In this document: positions 50,331-59,787 of the stretch, one piece after another | How positions within the stretch are numbered: position 1 is the first letter of the stretch | How the letters are laid out: every line of letters starts with the position of its first letter | Origin: Flavobacteriales bacterium | GTDB taxonomy: Bacteria; Bacteroidota; Bacteroidia; Flavobacteriales_F; PHOS-HE28 | Direction: 5' to 3' | DNA: 64,000 nucleotides | NCBI GenBank assembly: GCA_016717305.1 | Contig: JADKFY010000004.1 | Span: forward strand, 186,001-250,000 | The notes under the pieces: generated by a model | The model's database searches: none | What the model saw: the letters and a program-made list of their open reading frames with translations, nothing else | What the model was told of the DNA's origin: nothing | Program-made: the position numbers and the translations under genes

Positions 50331-53300
50331 CGGAACAGGGTCAGGTCGCTCAACTTCTCAATTTGCTTACCGTCCACGAACTTGTACCAGGTCTGCACCA
50401 CGTAAACATCTTGTGGGCTTAATTCCCCGCGGTAGTACCCATCCCATCCTATATTCAGGTCGGTACTTTCGAAGATCAATTCACCCCAACGGTTGAAGAT
50501 GCGCATGCGGAATTTCGTCACAAAACGCACGAACGGGTAGAACACATCATTGCTGAGATCACCGGTCACATATTGCCCACTGCCCGGCCCATCGGTACTT
50601 GGCGTAAAGGCGGTCGGTATCTCTACGTCATATACCGGAGAGATCGTGATCGGATGATCCACGGAAGAGGCACATCCATTGGTGTCGGTCACTGTAAGTT
50701 CCACAGCGAAGGTTCCCACATCCATGAAGTTATAGCTCGGGTTCTGTACGGAACTGGTGCCGCCTTCGCCGAAGATCCACGAATAAGAGGTGATGGCACC
50801 GGCGCTCTGATCGGTGAAGTCGATGATCGGGGCATCAATGTTGGTGATCCAAGGGGAGGCGTTGAACTGCGCCGATGGGTTGGCGTAGGAATGGATGATC
50901 CCACCACCTGTGCTCTGCGCCATGCAGCCCAATGGTGTTGTCACGCTGAGGCTAGCGACATAGTTCCCGGCCGAGTAGGTGACCACAGGCGCTGGCATAT
51001 TGCTGGTGTTTCCATTCCCTAAATTCCAGTTGTAGACCACATTGCCCAAATTCAGTGTAGGAAACTGGACCGTGAGCGGAGCACATCCTTCGGCAAGGAT
51101 CGGTGGAAGCACGATCTCAGGTACGATGTCGACCCCAAGGCCAATGGTGCTGGTAATGGATTGCCCGCACTCATCAGTGACCGTAACTGTGAGGACTTGA
51201 TCCGTACTGATCGGTACAGTGTGCGGTCCTGGGCCGACATTGCCGATCGGTGACCAGACCATGGTGTAATTTCCCGAATATCCCGTTAGTGATGCACCAA
51301 CTGTTCCGGTTCCGCCAAAACATACCGTGGTGTCACCATAGGTGTTGAGTGTTGCAGTATTCAAGTCCCGAACCGCAATGGAGACCGGTGTTGTGGGACC
51401 GGGACAACCGGCACCGTCAACCACGCTAAGCAGAATGGTTTGTGCCGCTGAGAATGCCAATTGGACAGTGTCATTGTACCCCATGCCGCCCCAGTTGAAC
51501 GTGTAGTCACCGGTACCCCCGGAAGCCATTGCGATCAGTTGGACCGGAGCATTAGCACAAATGGTATCAGGTGTTTGAACGACAACAACAACAATGGGGT
51601 CCGGTTCTGTGATGGTCGTAACAGCTTGTGCCGAACAACCATTCGCATCGGTCACATCGACCGTGTAATTACCAGCGCTCAACCCTGTCGCTTGGTTCCC
51701 GGTTTGACCGTTGCTCCACACGATCGTGTAGTTCGGTGATCCACCTTGTATTTGCAAGCTGGCCGCACCTGTTGAGCCACCCATACAGAGCACAGGTGTC
51801 GGGACCACCATGTCGATGAATAGCAATGTGGGATCAGAAATGGTCGCAGAGAAACTACTGTCGCAACCGAGCACATCTGTTACTAGAAGACTATACGTAC
51901 CTGCTGAAAGTCCGGTCGCACTCGCAGTCGTTTGCGCCTGTGGGTCGTTCCAGAGGTAGGTCAATTGGGCACTGTTCGGTGAGAAGGCGATGGAGCCATC
52001 CGTTGATCCGTTGCACAGGGCATCCGTTACGCTCAATTGTGCATTCAGGAAGGCGTTGGACAGGCTGATCGACACTGTATCCGTTGCGGGAGGACATGAG
52101 CCGTTCCCAGTTGTAGAAAGGACCAATGACACGCTTCCTGCCATGATCTCATTGACCGTTGGAGCATACTGGATAGTGAGGCCCGTGCCCGTGATCACTC
52201 CGCTACCACCGGACCACGATCCGCCAGTCGCATTCTGCACACTTCCGGTAACCTGTATCGGAAATTCATTCAAACAACCAACAAGGTCGATCCCCGCATT
52301 CGCTTCGTTCGGTTGGCCCGTGGCTGAGATCGTTCCTACGCCGGACGCTGGTGAACATCCATTCGTGTCGGATACGGTGACGGTGTAGTTGCCCGACCCA
52401 GCGGTTAGAACGGAACCCGTGGCCCCATTGCTCCATGTGTAGGTATAAGGGGCTGTACCTCCAGCACCTGTTGCAGTTAGGGTTCCATCCTCAGTACCAC
52501 TGCAGGCTTCATTCGTTGCCACCAAACTGGCTATCGAAATAGCGACCGGTTGTCCGATCACGGTTGTTAGCGTCGTATCGCACCCAAGTCCATCGGAGAC
52601 AACAACAGTAACCGGCCCAGCACTTAAAAAGCTTGCGATGGCTGTCGTTTGCGCTGCCGGGTCACTCCATGCATAAGAGAAGGTGGAAATGTTCGGTACT
52701 ACTTCGGCACTTCCCGTGCTGCCACCGTTGCACAGGGCATCAGTAGCGTCAATGTTGACACCTGCAAAGCTGTTCGTAAGTGCAATGTGCAAAGTGTCCG
52801 TCGCCGGTGGACATGTTCCGTTCCCGGTGGCGGTCAAGACCAGTTCGACACCACCCGCAGCGAACTCTGCACTTGTTGGGGTATAGGTGTTGTTGGGCCA
52901 TGTACCTCCAATTGTTCCACCGCCATTTCCCCAAGCACCACCAGCTGCATTTGTCACGTTCCCGGAAAGGGGAATGTCCACAGCGCCTTGGCATCCTTGC
53001 AGATCCGCTCCTGCTGTGGCGAGCGGTGCTGCCGGCCCGGAGGCGATAGCACCGGAGAGGATCGGAGAAGTGCATCCGTTCTCATCCGTTATCTCCACGC
53101 TGTAATCTCCGGGGTCGCCGAAGACCATGGCCTCGCTGCTGCCCGTGCTCCAAGTGTATGAGAAAGGGCCTGTACCTGTAGTTATGACCGCTTCCACACT
53201 GCCATCACCACTGCCTAGGCAACTTTCATTGACCACCGCCAAGTACGCTGTAAGACCGGGGATCACTCGAACGGTGTATACATAGGTTTGGAATGCCGGT

Positions 53301-54409
53301 ATCGGGCAGGCCCCATCGCTAACGGTAACAATGAAGGGAAAGAACCCGGCAGTGCCCGGCTGTGCGGTCCAACACACGTGGGCCGTTATCGGGTTGGTGC
53401 CGGTATAGCTGAAGGTGGCGCCGGGCAGGTTCTGCAGCACATTACTTGTTGCGGTAAGGACGTTGTTCGCGTTTTCATCAACGATCTCCATGTCGAAGCA
53501 CACGTTGCCTGATTCGCACAAGGACACGGCGCGTGGACCTGACTGTGTAGCGGTCCCGGAAATATTGTCGACAAGGCCTGTAGCTGCGTCGGGTGGCACA
53601 TTTGAACACGGAAAGGCCACGAACTGCATATCACGCATCACTCTGCCGATCACATTCCCATTGGCATCATATTCCGTTACCAATACGACCACCACCCAGT
53701 TCCCTGCGATGCTCAACGTGAAATTGAGAAGCCCGGTTGCTGGATCAAGGGTCAGGCCGGTTATAGGTTGGACTGGTGAAAATGGTGCGACATAGGTGAT
53801 CGGGTTCCCGTTCAACATTCGAGCGCCGATCAGGGAGTAGGAAAGAGAGTCGGCCTCACTATCCACCGCACCGTAACTGTATGAGATGGGGTAGCCCAAA
53901 CAGACATATGGTATGGCTGCATTTGTGAAAGTCGGGGAATCGTTACATGGACCCGTTGAATTGTCCATTACAGCTTCGATGAACATTTGGCGGGTACCAG
54001 GTGCGGTCAAGTTCACAATGGCATCATTGCGATAGATGTTGGTCCATGAGATCCGCCAAGCATCGCAGGGTGGTAAGTTGATCGTGCCGGTGTAGATGTA
54101 CTGTTGAATGCCTGGTAGTGTACCTCCATTACAGGTGCTGTTCGGCAATTCCAGGTCACACAATTGGGATAGCTCAGTCCCACCGCTTGTGCTAACGTTC
54201 AGGGTCCTGTTACCGCAGGGGCTGGTAATGTCCAAGGTGTAATTTGGATCCACTGATATGCCCGCGCAATCACGATAGACGAGCAACCTGATCCGGTAAT
54301 TGTTGTTCCCCAAACACTCCCAATAGATCTCTCCACCGCTCATGTGCGTTGCTTGCGCACCGAGGCTTGCCTGTGCAAGGATCAGAATGAGAAGTGTTTT
54401 GCGTAGCAT
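50327..54409 (-). CDS. Giant secreted protein with SprB-type repeats, PKD-like domain and T9SS type-B C-terminus
   Basis: A 1360-residue protein with a signal peptide (MLRKTLLILILAQASLGAQA), then GEIYWECLGNNNYRIRLLVYRDC, a typical N-terminal domain of Bacteroidota adhesins. Next come multiple SprB-like modules (EDGTLTATGAGGTAPYTYTW...GNYTVTVSDTNGC) alternating with NATGGSW-type repeats, a PKD-like module (SYSWIFGEGGTSSV), and a C-terminal type-B domain (VEIPTAFTPSTDG ... FKMRIFNRWGELIFES-like ... LSPQDVYVVQTWYKFVDG). SprB itself is a gliding adhesin in Flavobacterium johnsoniae, and this protein probably is a surface adhesin exported by T9SS with the PorP/SprF partner encoded next to it. No frameshift seen over 4 kb. 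Confidence 0.9.
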   Translation of the reverse strand: MLRKTLLILILAQASLGAQATHMSGGEIYWECLGNNNYRIRLLVYRDCAGISVDPNYTLDITSPCGNRTLNVSTSGGTELSQLCDLELPNSTCNGGTLPGIQQYIYTGTINLPPCDAWRISWTNIYRNDAIVNLTAPGTRQMFIEAVMDNSTGPCNDSPTFTNAAIPYVCLGYPISYSYGAVDSEADSLSYSLIGARMLNGNPITYVAPFSPVQPITGLTLDPATGLLNFTLSIAGNWVVVVLVTEYDANGNVIGRVMRDMQFVAFPCSNVPPDAATGLVDNISGTATQSGPRAVSLCESGNVCFDMEIVDENANNVLTATSNVLQNLPGATFSYTGTNPITAHVCWTAQPGTAGFFPFIVTVSDGACPIPAFQTYVYTVRVIPGLTAYLAVVNESCLGSGDGSVEAVITTGTGPFSYTWSTGSSEAMVFGDPGDYSVEITDENGCTSPILSGAIASGPAAPLATAGADLQGCQGAVDIPLSGNVTNAAGGAWGNGGGTIGGTWPNNTYTPTSAEFAAGGVELVLTATGNGTCPPATDTLHIALTNSFAGVNIDATDALCNGGSTGSAEVVPNISTFSYAWSDPAAQTTAIASFLSAGPVTVVVSDGLGCDTTLTTVIGQPVAISIASLVATNEACSGTEDGTLTATGAGGTAPYTYTWSNGATGSVLTAGSGNYTVTVSDTNGCSPASGVGTISATGQPNEANAGIDLVGCLNEFPIQVTGSVQNATGGSWSGGSGVITGTGLTIQYAPTVNEIMAGSVSLVLSTTGNGSCPPATDTVSISLSNAFLNAQLSVTDALCNGSTDGSIAFSPNSAQLTYLWNDPQAQTTASATGLSAGTYSLLVTDVLGCDSSFSATISDPTLLFIDMVVPTPVLCMGGSTGAASLQIQGGSPNYTIVWSNGQTGNQATGLSAGNYTVDVTDANGCSAQAVTTITEPDPIVVVVVQTPDTICANAPVQLIAMASGGTGDYTFNWGGMGYNDTVQLAFSAAQTILLSVVDGAGCPGPTTPVSIAVRDLNTATLNTYGDTTVCFGGTGTVGASLTGYSGNYTMVWSPIGNVGPGPHTVPISTDQVLTVTVTDECGQSITSTIGLGVDIVPEIVLPPILAEGCAPLTVQFPTLNLGNVVYNWNLGNGNTSNMPAPVVTYSAGNYVASLSVTTPLGCMAQSTGGGIIHSYANPSAQFNASPWITNIDAPIIDFTDQSAGAITSYSWIFGEGGTSSVQNPSYNFMDVGTFAVELTVTDTNGCASSVDHPITISPVYDVEIPTAFTPSTDGPGSGQYVTGDLSNDVFYPFVRFVTKFRMRIFNRWGELIFESTDLNIGWDGYYRGELSPQDVYVVQTWYKFVDGKQIEKLSDLTLFR

Positions 54410-56006
54410 GGGAATGGGTGCGAACGGAGGTCACACCTGTCAGTTCCTACGCGGAAGTTCCAATAGGGTTACGGTGGCGTGAAGCTTTTCGAAATGAGGC
54501 ACTCCACAAGCTCTTCAGGCCCATTATCATACGTTGACCAAGGATCCTTCCCATTGGCAGGGTACTGCATGGATCAGTGGTCATCAAAACAACTGACGAT
54601 TGCAGGATCTGGATGTCTTTTGTTCCTCAGTTCTTTTTGGACATATTTCAACCACGCCCGGAACTCTGCGGAAACCTCTGGAATTTGTAAGTTCACGTAT
54701 CATTGTCCTGTCCCACCACATGGTGCGACCGGCAATTGCCGTAGTTGTCCGGCTGCAAATTCCTCATGTTCTGTACGAGATGCAGTGCGGGAACAGGTGC
54801 CAGACGTTCTCGTGAAAAGAACACAAATGTACCACGATCACTGAAGGGGCTCAAGCATGAAATACAGGAAAGTGTTCCACCGGTCAGCGAGCCAAAAGTT
54901 AGCAAATTCAGATCATGGGTGCCATGCACATAAGCATATGTTCGGGGGCATCATCCAATTGCCAAAGGGAATAGTTCCGTAGTCAACAAGCTGAAGACAT
55001 GCTCCGTCAATGTACCATTACAGGTAGCCCCAAGTCACATGCGAAAACGGGGCCGCGCGCAATTCTGAACTCCGTACGACTTCCAGCTTAGCTTGGCGTG
55101 TAGTTGTATCGCCGAAGCGCTATATGCATGAGAAAGGCTCCCAACATGCCGAACCGTTCCGCTGTGCGGTTACGGCCATGGTCCAAGTGGTGGACGCCAG
55201 GAATCGGTGGTTCTAGTAAAGTCGGTGAGCATTGAGCATTGTGGGCTGTGACCACAACACAATGGCCTTCGCACCAATGGACTTTGCTTGTGTAATGCAG
55301 GCTCTCACCAATGCTTCGCCGACACCCGTGCCACGCGCCTCAGGCATCGAGCACGGTAAGCCCTCCCACCTGGATACCTGGAACCATGGAAGCATCTGGG
55401 CACCAAGGCCATCCCTGTTGGGCAGTAGGAGGGTACCCGCTAAGATCTCTCGCGCATAAAAGGAACCCGCACGTTGCTGGTGATGCTGAACGGCCGCTCA
55501 GTAATACAATGCCATCGCCCACAATGGGAAGGGGCGATGCGGAAAAACATGTCGCGAAGTTGAAAAGGCTGTCAGATCTTTCGTCGGTCCATTGACGAAA
55601 CAGACCCCATATGGAAAATATCCTGAAATTTGCCGCGGGATAGGCAGCGGTCCAGGACTATATTCACGACCGAAGCGCTAGTTCCATTTCTAGCCAGGTC
55701 CCGGGTAAGTTGTTCCTTATCCGACCAAGTGGGCCTACTGCCACCGAAAACGGTTTGATCCAGCTCCGATCTCTCTCTCCCAATACAAGTTCTCCTATTC
55801 AGCACGGCAGACCGGACGAGGAGGTAGCGGAATTTACTGCCTACGACCTCAGCGGTGATGCCTACTAAATGAGGATTCACATAGGGCCGATTCTTTGCGC
55901 CAGTTACACCTGCCCGGTGTTCGCAAGGAGTCCCTCGAGTGCAGACTGGAATGGGCTTCCTGTCCTTCACGGCTGCAGCACCATCGTCATCCGCAAGCAA
56001 ACAGAC
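54410..56006. other. Gene-poor stretch with a decayed acetyltransferase gene
   Basis: About 1.6 kb between the giant adhesin gene and ffh. Short open frames on both strands lack protein character. The only recognisable content is the GNAT remnant at 55213-55500. I see no RNA gene, repeat or promoter-like cluster beyond that. The 142-codon minus frame at 55572-56000 is rejected. Confidence 0.5.
55213..55500 (-). pseudogene. GNAT acetyltransferase remnant
   Basis: One minus-strand frame reads VQHHQQRAGSFYAREILAG, then TLLLPNRDGL, a disrupted WFQVSRWEGLPCSM, and PEARGTGVGEALVRACITQA followed by SIGAKAIVLWSQPTMLNAHRLY and a TAG. The AR-G-x-G-x-G/A block and HRLY end are clear GNAT features. The GLPCSMP region looks frameshifted (EVRLLAV expected) and the TAG replaces an expected Glu codon in the final LYE motif. 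No start codon is supported. Confidence 0.6.
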
Positions 56007-57347
56007 ATGTTCGATAACCTCAGTGATAAGCTCGAAAGGGCTTTCAAAGTATTAAAGGGCCAAGGCAAGGTCACGGAGATCAACGTGGCCGAGACCATGA
56101 AGGAGGTGCGGCGCGCCTTGCTCGATGCCGACGTCAACTTCAAGACCGCAAAGGATTTCACGGACCGCCTGAAGGAACGGGCTTTGGGTCAGGATGTGCT
56201 CACATCTGTTAGCCCCGGTCAGTTGCTGATCAAACTGGCACAGGATGAACTGGCCGAACTGATGGGCGGCCAAAGTGCTGGGATGAACCTAAGCGGCAAC
56301 CCCACTGTGGTTCTGATGAGCGGCCTCCAAGGTTCGGGTAAGACCACGTTCAGCGCCAAGCTCGCGAACCATTTGCGGAAGAAGGGCCGAAAACCCTTGT
56401 TGGTAGCCTGCGACGTGTACCGTCCGGCGGCCATCGACCAGCTGGAGACCCTCGGTAAGCAGTTGGTCATTGATGTGTTCAGCGACCGCGATAGCAAAGA
56501 CCCCGTTTCCATTGCGCAGAAAGGGATCGCACATGCGAAGGCCGGTGGTCATACGCTCGTGATCATCGACACGGCTGGCCGTTTGGCGGTGGACGAGGCG
56601 ATGATGGACGAGATCGCTCGTGTGAAGAAGGCCATCCAACCACAGGAGACGCTCTTTGTGGTGGATGCAATGACCGGGCAAGACGCCGTGAACACCGCGA
56701 AGGCCTTCAACGAGCGCCTGAACATTGATGGTGTTGTGCTGACAAAGCTGGATGGTGACACCCGCGGTGGTGCAGCACTGAGCATTCGCAGTGTAGTGAA
56801 CAAGCCGATCAAGTTCATCGGTACCGGTGAGAAGATGGAGGCCATCGACGAGTTCCACCCGGACCGTATGGCCGGCCGGATCCTCGGCATGGGCGATGTG
56901 GTCTCGTTGGTTGAACGTGCTCAGGACCAGTTCGATGAGAAGGCCGCACGTGAGTTGAACAAGAAGATCGCAAAGGACCAATTCGGTTTCGATGACTTCC
57001 TGGACCAGATCGCCCAGATCAAGAAGATGGGCAACATGAAGGACCTCATGGGCATGATCCCCGGCGTGGGCAAGGCCATGAAGAACATGGACATCCCTGA
57101 CGATGCGTTCAAAGGGATCGAAGCCATCATCAAGAGCATGACGCCGGAGGAGCGCAAGAACCCTTCAGTGATCAACGGTAGCCGTCGTCAACGTATCGCA
57201 TTGGGCAGCGGAACAAACGTCCAGGAAGTGAACAAGCTGATGAAGCAGTTCGACGAGACCCGGAAGATGATGAAGATGATGGGCGACAAGAGCAAGATGC
57301 AAGCGATGATGCAGAAGATGCAGCAGGCGCAGGGGATGAGGCGGTAG
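56007..57347 (+). CDS. ffh: Signal recognition particle protein Ffh
   Basis: GTPase that targets nascent membrane proteins with the 4.5S RNA. The 446-residue protein has the N domain (MFDNLSDKLERAFKVLKG), the G domain with GLQGSGKTTFSAKLA (G1), VACDVYRPAAIDQL, DTAGRLAVDE (G3), TKLDGDTRGG (G4) and GTGEKMEAIDEFHPDRMAGRILGMGD, then a methionine-rich M domain ending MQKMQQAQGMRR. ATG 56007 is chosen; the open frame upstream to 55869 is not protein-like. Confidence 0.97.
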   Translation: MFDNLSDKLERAFKVLKGQGKVTEINVAETMKEVRRALLDADVNFKTAKDFTDRLKERALGQDVLTSVSPGQLLIKLAQDELAELMGGQSAGMNLSGNPTVVLMSGLQGSGKTTFSAKLANHLRKKGRKPLLVACDVYRPAAIDQLETLGKQLVIDVFSDRDSKDPVSIAQKGIAHAKAGGHTLVIIDTAGRLAVDEAMMDEIARVKKAIQPQETLFVVDAMTGQDAVNTAKAFNERLNIDGVVLTKLDGDTRGGAALSIRSVVNKPIKFIGTGEKMEAIDEFHPDRMAGRILGMGDVVSLVERAQDQFDEKAARELNKKIAKDQFGFDDFLDQIAQIKKMGNMKDLMGMIPGVGKAMKNMDIPDDAFKGIEAIIKSMTPEERKNPSVINGSRRQRIALGSGTNVQEVNKLMKQFDETRKMMKMMGDKSKMQAMMQKMQQAQGMRR

Positions 57348-57477
57348 GGTGCTGACCGATCGGCTCGCAAATTGCCTCCATTAGACTGTTTATACTTAGA
57401 CAGGGTTATGAGGGGTCAGCGCGGCTGGTGCTCGCACTCATTCTGCTGATCTGCTTCCGCACCTATCTTAGCCTGCG

Positions 57478-58365
57478 ATGTCCACGATCACGACGTATGA
57501 ATTGCTGGATGGTAAGATCGCATCCAGAGCTGTTCAAGAACGGATCATTCGTGAGGTGGCAGAGGTCACGGCCATACGTGGTCGAGTTCCTCATTTGGCC
57601 GCAGTTCTAATTGGTGCCGATGGTGCCAGTAGGACATACGTGGATGCCAAAGTGAAGGCGTGCGAAAAGGTCGGTTTCCGAAGCACATTGATCGAACGCT
57701 CGGCGGAGATCACCGAAAGTGAACTCTTGGACTTGGTGCGAACGTTGAACAATGATCCCGATCTTGATGGTTTCATTGTTCAATTACCCTTGCCCAAGCA
57801 CATAGACGAAGAGAAGGTGACCTTGGCGATCGACCCGCGCAAGGATGTCGATGGCTTTCATCCCGAGAATCTGGGGCGCATGGTATTGGGGCTGCCAGGT
57901 TACTTGCCCGCAACGCCGGCGGGGATCCTTGTTCTCTTGAAGCATTTTGGGATAAAGACCGCAGGGAAGCATTGCGTCGTTGTTGGGCGCAGCAATATCG
58001 TGGGTACGCCGATGAGCATTCTCATGAGCCGCAATAGCGAACCAGGCAACTGCACGGTAACGATAACACATAGTCGCTCAAAGGACCTTGCTTCTATCAC
58101 ACGGCAAGCGGATATTCTGATCCCTGCGATCGGAAAACCTGAGTTCATATCCGCCGATATGGTCAAGCCCGGGGCTGTGGTCGTAGATGTCGGTATCCAC
58201 CGGATCGAAGATGCCTCCAAGAAAAGGGGCTATCGTTTGGTAGGCGATGTAAAATTCGATGAGGTGGCTCCCAAATGTTCTTGGATAAGTCCGGTACCCG
58301 GTGGTGTTGGCCCAATGACGATCACGAGCTTACTGCTCAATACGTTGAAGGCGGCGCAGATTTGA
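57478..58365 (+). CDS. folD: Bifunctional methylenetetrahydrofolate dehydrogenase/cyclohydrolase
   Basis: Interconverts 5,10-methylene- and 10-formyl-THF with NADP+. The 295-residue protein shows DGASRTYVDAKVKACEKVG (catalytic Tyr/Lys region), GFIVQLPLPKHID, the HPENLGRMVLGLPGYLPATPAG signature and the VVVGRSNIVGTPMSILM NADP motif, plus WISPVPGGVGPMT at the end. A TATCTTAG element lies about 6 bp before the ATG, suggesting a very short leader. It follows ffh by 130 bp. Confidence 0.96.
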   Translation: MSTITTYELLDGKIASRAVQERIIREVAEVTAIRGRVPHLAAVLIGADGASRTYVDAKVKACEKVGFRSTLIERSAEITESELLDLVRTLNNDPDLDGFIVQLPLPKHIDEEKVTLAIDPRKDVDGFHPENLGRMVLGLPGYLPATPAGILVLLKHFGIKTAGKHCVVVGRSNIVGTPMSILMSRNSEPGNCTVTITHSRSKDLASITRQADILIPAIGKPEFISADMVKPGAVVVDVGIHRIEDASKKRGYRLVGDVKFDEVAPKCSWISPVPGGVGPMTITSLLLNTLKAAQI

Positions 58366-58403
58366 CCGTCCCGGATCGAACGTTAGATGGACGGTTGTGA
58401 TAT

Positions 58404-59141
58404 TCAGAACAAGAGCCCGACCTTGAAGTTCAGAGGCATGACCAGGGTGGTCCAACTTCCTTCACTATAGGCTTGCTGCTTAACCCCAAAGCCACCGGAG
58501 CGCTTATCCGATGGGGCCATACGATCGAAGTGACGGACTGTGCGCCATTTTATACCAACTCCGTAACCAAAGTCGAGTACGACCCGGCCTAAAAGCGCCT
58601 GTATGCCAACCTTGCCGCTCAACGTGGTCATTGACTTCTCGATGCGGTAATCATCCTCATAAGGTGCGGCATACAAAGAATCATCGCCGTGATATCTCCA
58701 AGAACGTGGATCATCGGTGAACAGGTCCTTTCGCCGGATGTCGATCTTGTGGAAGACCAACTCCATAGCCACATAAGGACGCACTTTCGGGCTACGGCCG
58801 AAGAACAACTTCTGCTCAATGGCGACCCGCGCGCCTGTGTAATGGTCGTTATCGGTCCCCGAAAACGGGTCCGCAAGTATGGCTCCGGCCAATTGGGTCG
58901 AGAAACGTCCATAGGACCTTTCATAGCTCAATTCATACCCCGGGTTCACCGGGTCCACAACGCGAATAGGGGAGAACTTGATCTGGTTATGGTACTTGGG
59001 GCGCTCGGGCAGCAGATGTGCATTCAATTCAGCATCCGGCACACTATCCAGCACGTATTGGGCTGTCGCATTCGGCATGCCCATTAGGAAAACGGCCACT
59101 AACGAAAGGAGTTCGACACGCATGGAACGTTTCAGGTCCAT
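58404..59141 (-). CDS. Outer-membrane beta-barrel-like protein, unknown function
   Basis: A 245-residue protein with a signal peptide (MRVELLSLVAVFLMGMPNATAQ, from ATG 59123 or 59141), then alternating amphipathic strands (KFSPIRVVDPVNPGYELSYERSY, RVAIEQKLFFG, RPYVAMELVFHK) and a final aromatic residue (VGLLF), as expected for an outer-membrane barrel. DUF3575-like by impression only. The start is 2 bp from the stop of the HAD-like gene, so co-transcription with 59144-59563 is likely. Confidence 0.72.
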   Translation of the reverse strand: MDLKRSMRVELLSLVAVFLMGMPNATAQYVLDSVPDAELNAHLLPERPKYHNQIKFSPIRVVDPVNPGYELSYERSYGRFSTQLAGAILADPFSGTDNDHYTGARVAIEQKLFFGRSPKVRPYVAMELVFHKIDIRRKDLFTDDPRSWRYHGDDSLYAAPYEDDYRIEKSMTTLSGKVGIQALLGRVVLDFGYGVGIKWRTVRHFDRMAPSDKRSGGFGVKQQAYSEGSWTTLVMPLNFKVGLLF

Positions 59142-59143
59142 GG

Positions 59144-59563
59144 TCAGTCCTTGAATACTTCGATAACCACTTCCTTCTCCACGAGCTCCGTGAACTTGCC
59201 GTTGTAACGGGTAGCCCGCACAATGTGGTTGTCGATCCAGTGGTAGTTCCCACCGCGCGGTTTGCCGAAGAGAATGCCGTGGTATTTGAAGCCATGTTCA
59301 TCCAACCAAGCGGTTGTCACTGATCGATGCTCTTCGAGCCGAGATGTGAAAAAGGTGATGATATGGCCTTCGTCGTACCACTTATTGCAGGCTTCGACTG
59401 CACCTTCGAACAAGGCGGCATCTTTCATTCGCTCCGGCTCCTCGTTGGGGATATCCTCACTGATCGTACCGTCAATGTCGATCATGAAGTTCTTCTTGCC
59501 TTCCGGTAGAGCAGGACTGGCCTTCTTACCATTAATGATCACATCGTTCAATGTCTGGCCCAT
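59144..59563 (-). CDS. Small HAD-like phosphatase family protein
   Basis: A 139-residue protein with NFMIDIDGTISED near residue 27, the DxDGT motif of HAD enzymes, a second conserved FFTSRLEEHR (motif II Ser/Thr) and GILFGKPRGGNYHWIDNH (motif III Lys and a following acidic residue). Such short Bacteroidota proteins are often automatically named phosphoheptose isomerase, which the motifs do not support. It precedes the barrel-like protein gene with a 2-bp gap. Confidence 0.75.
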   Translation of the reverse strand: MGQTLNDVIINGKKASPALPEGKKNFMIDIDGTISEDIPNEEPERMKDAALFEGAVEACNKWYDEGHIITFFTSRLEEHRSVTTAWLDEHGFKYHGILFGKPRGGNYHWIDNHIVRATRYNGKFTELVEKEVVIEVFKD

Positions 59564-59746
59564 GTTGGTTGGTCAAGTTGTACCGATGACATGTAGGCAA
59601 AGGTCGCCGATTTGTTCCAAGGCGGGACGTTTTGATGTTCGTGCATAACAAAAGTGGGACCGAACGAATGCGATCCGGTTAGGAAGGTTTCCAAAATACC
59701 TGATATTTCATGTTCAGGATCGCTTAGCGCAGCGGCATATGTACAT

Positions 59747-59754
59747 TACTTTCG
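59747..59754 (+). promoter_or_regulatory. Putative -7 element (TACTTTCG) upstream of the CUB-like secreted protein gene
   Basis: One mismatch from TAnnTTTG, 33 bp before the ATG at 59788. Confidence 0.35.
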
Positions 59755-59787
59755 GAGCCTTGATCCCGGATCACCAAAACCAACGGA

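Noticed and set aside
55572..56000. 142-codon minus-strand open frame upstream of ffh
   Set aside because: No signal, domain or hydrophobic pattern; overlaps the ffh leader and looks like chance.
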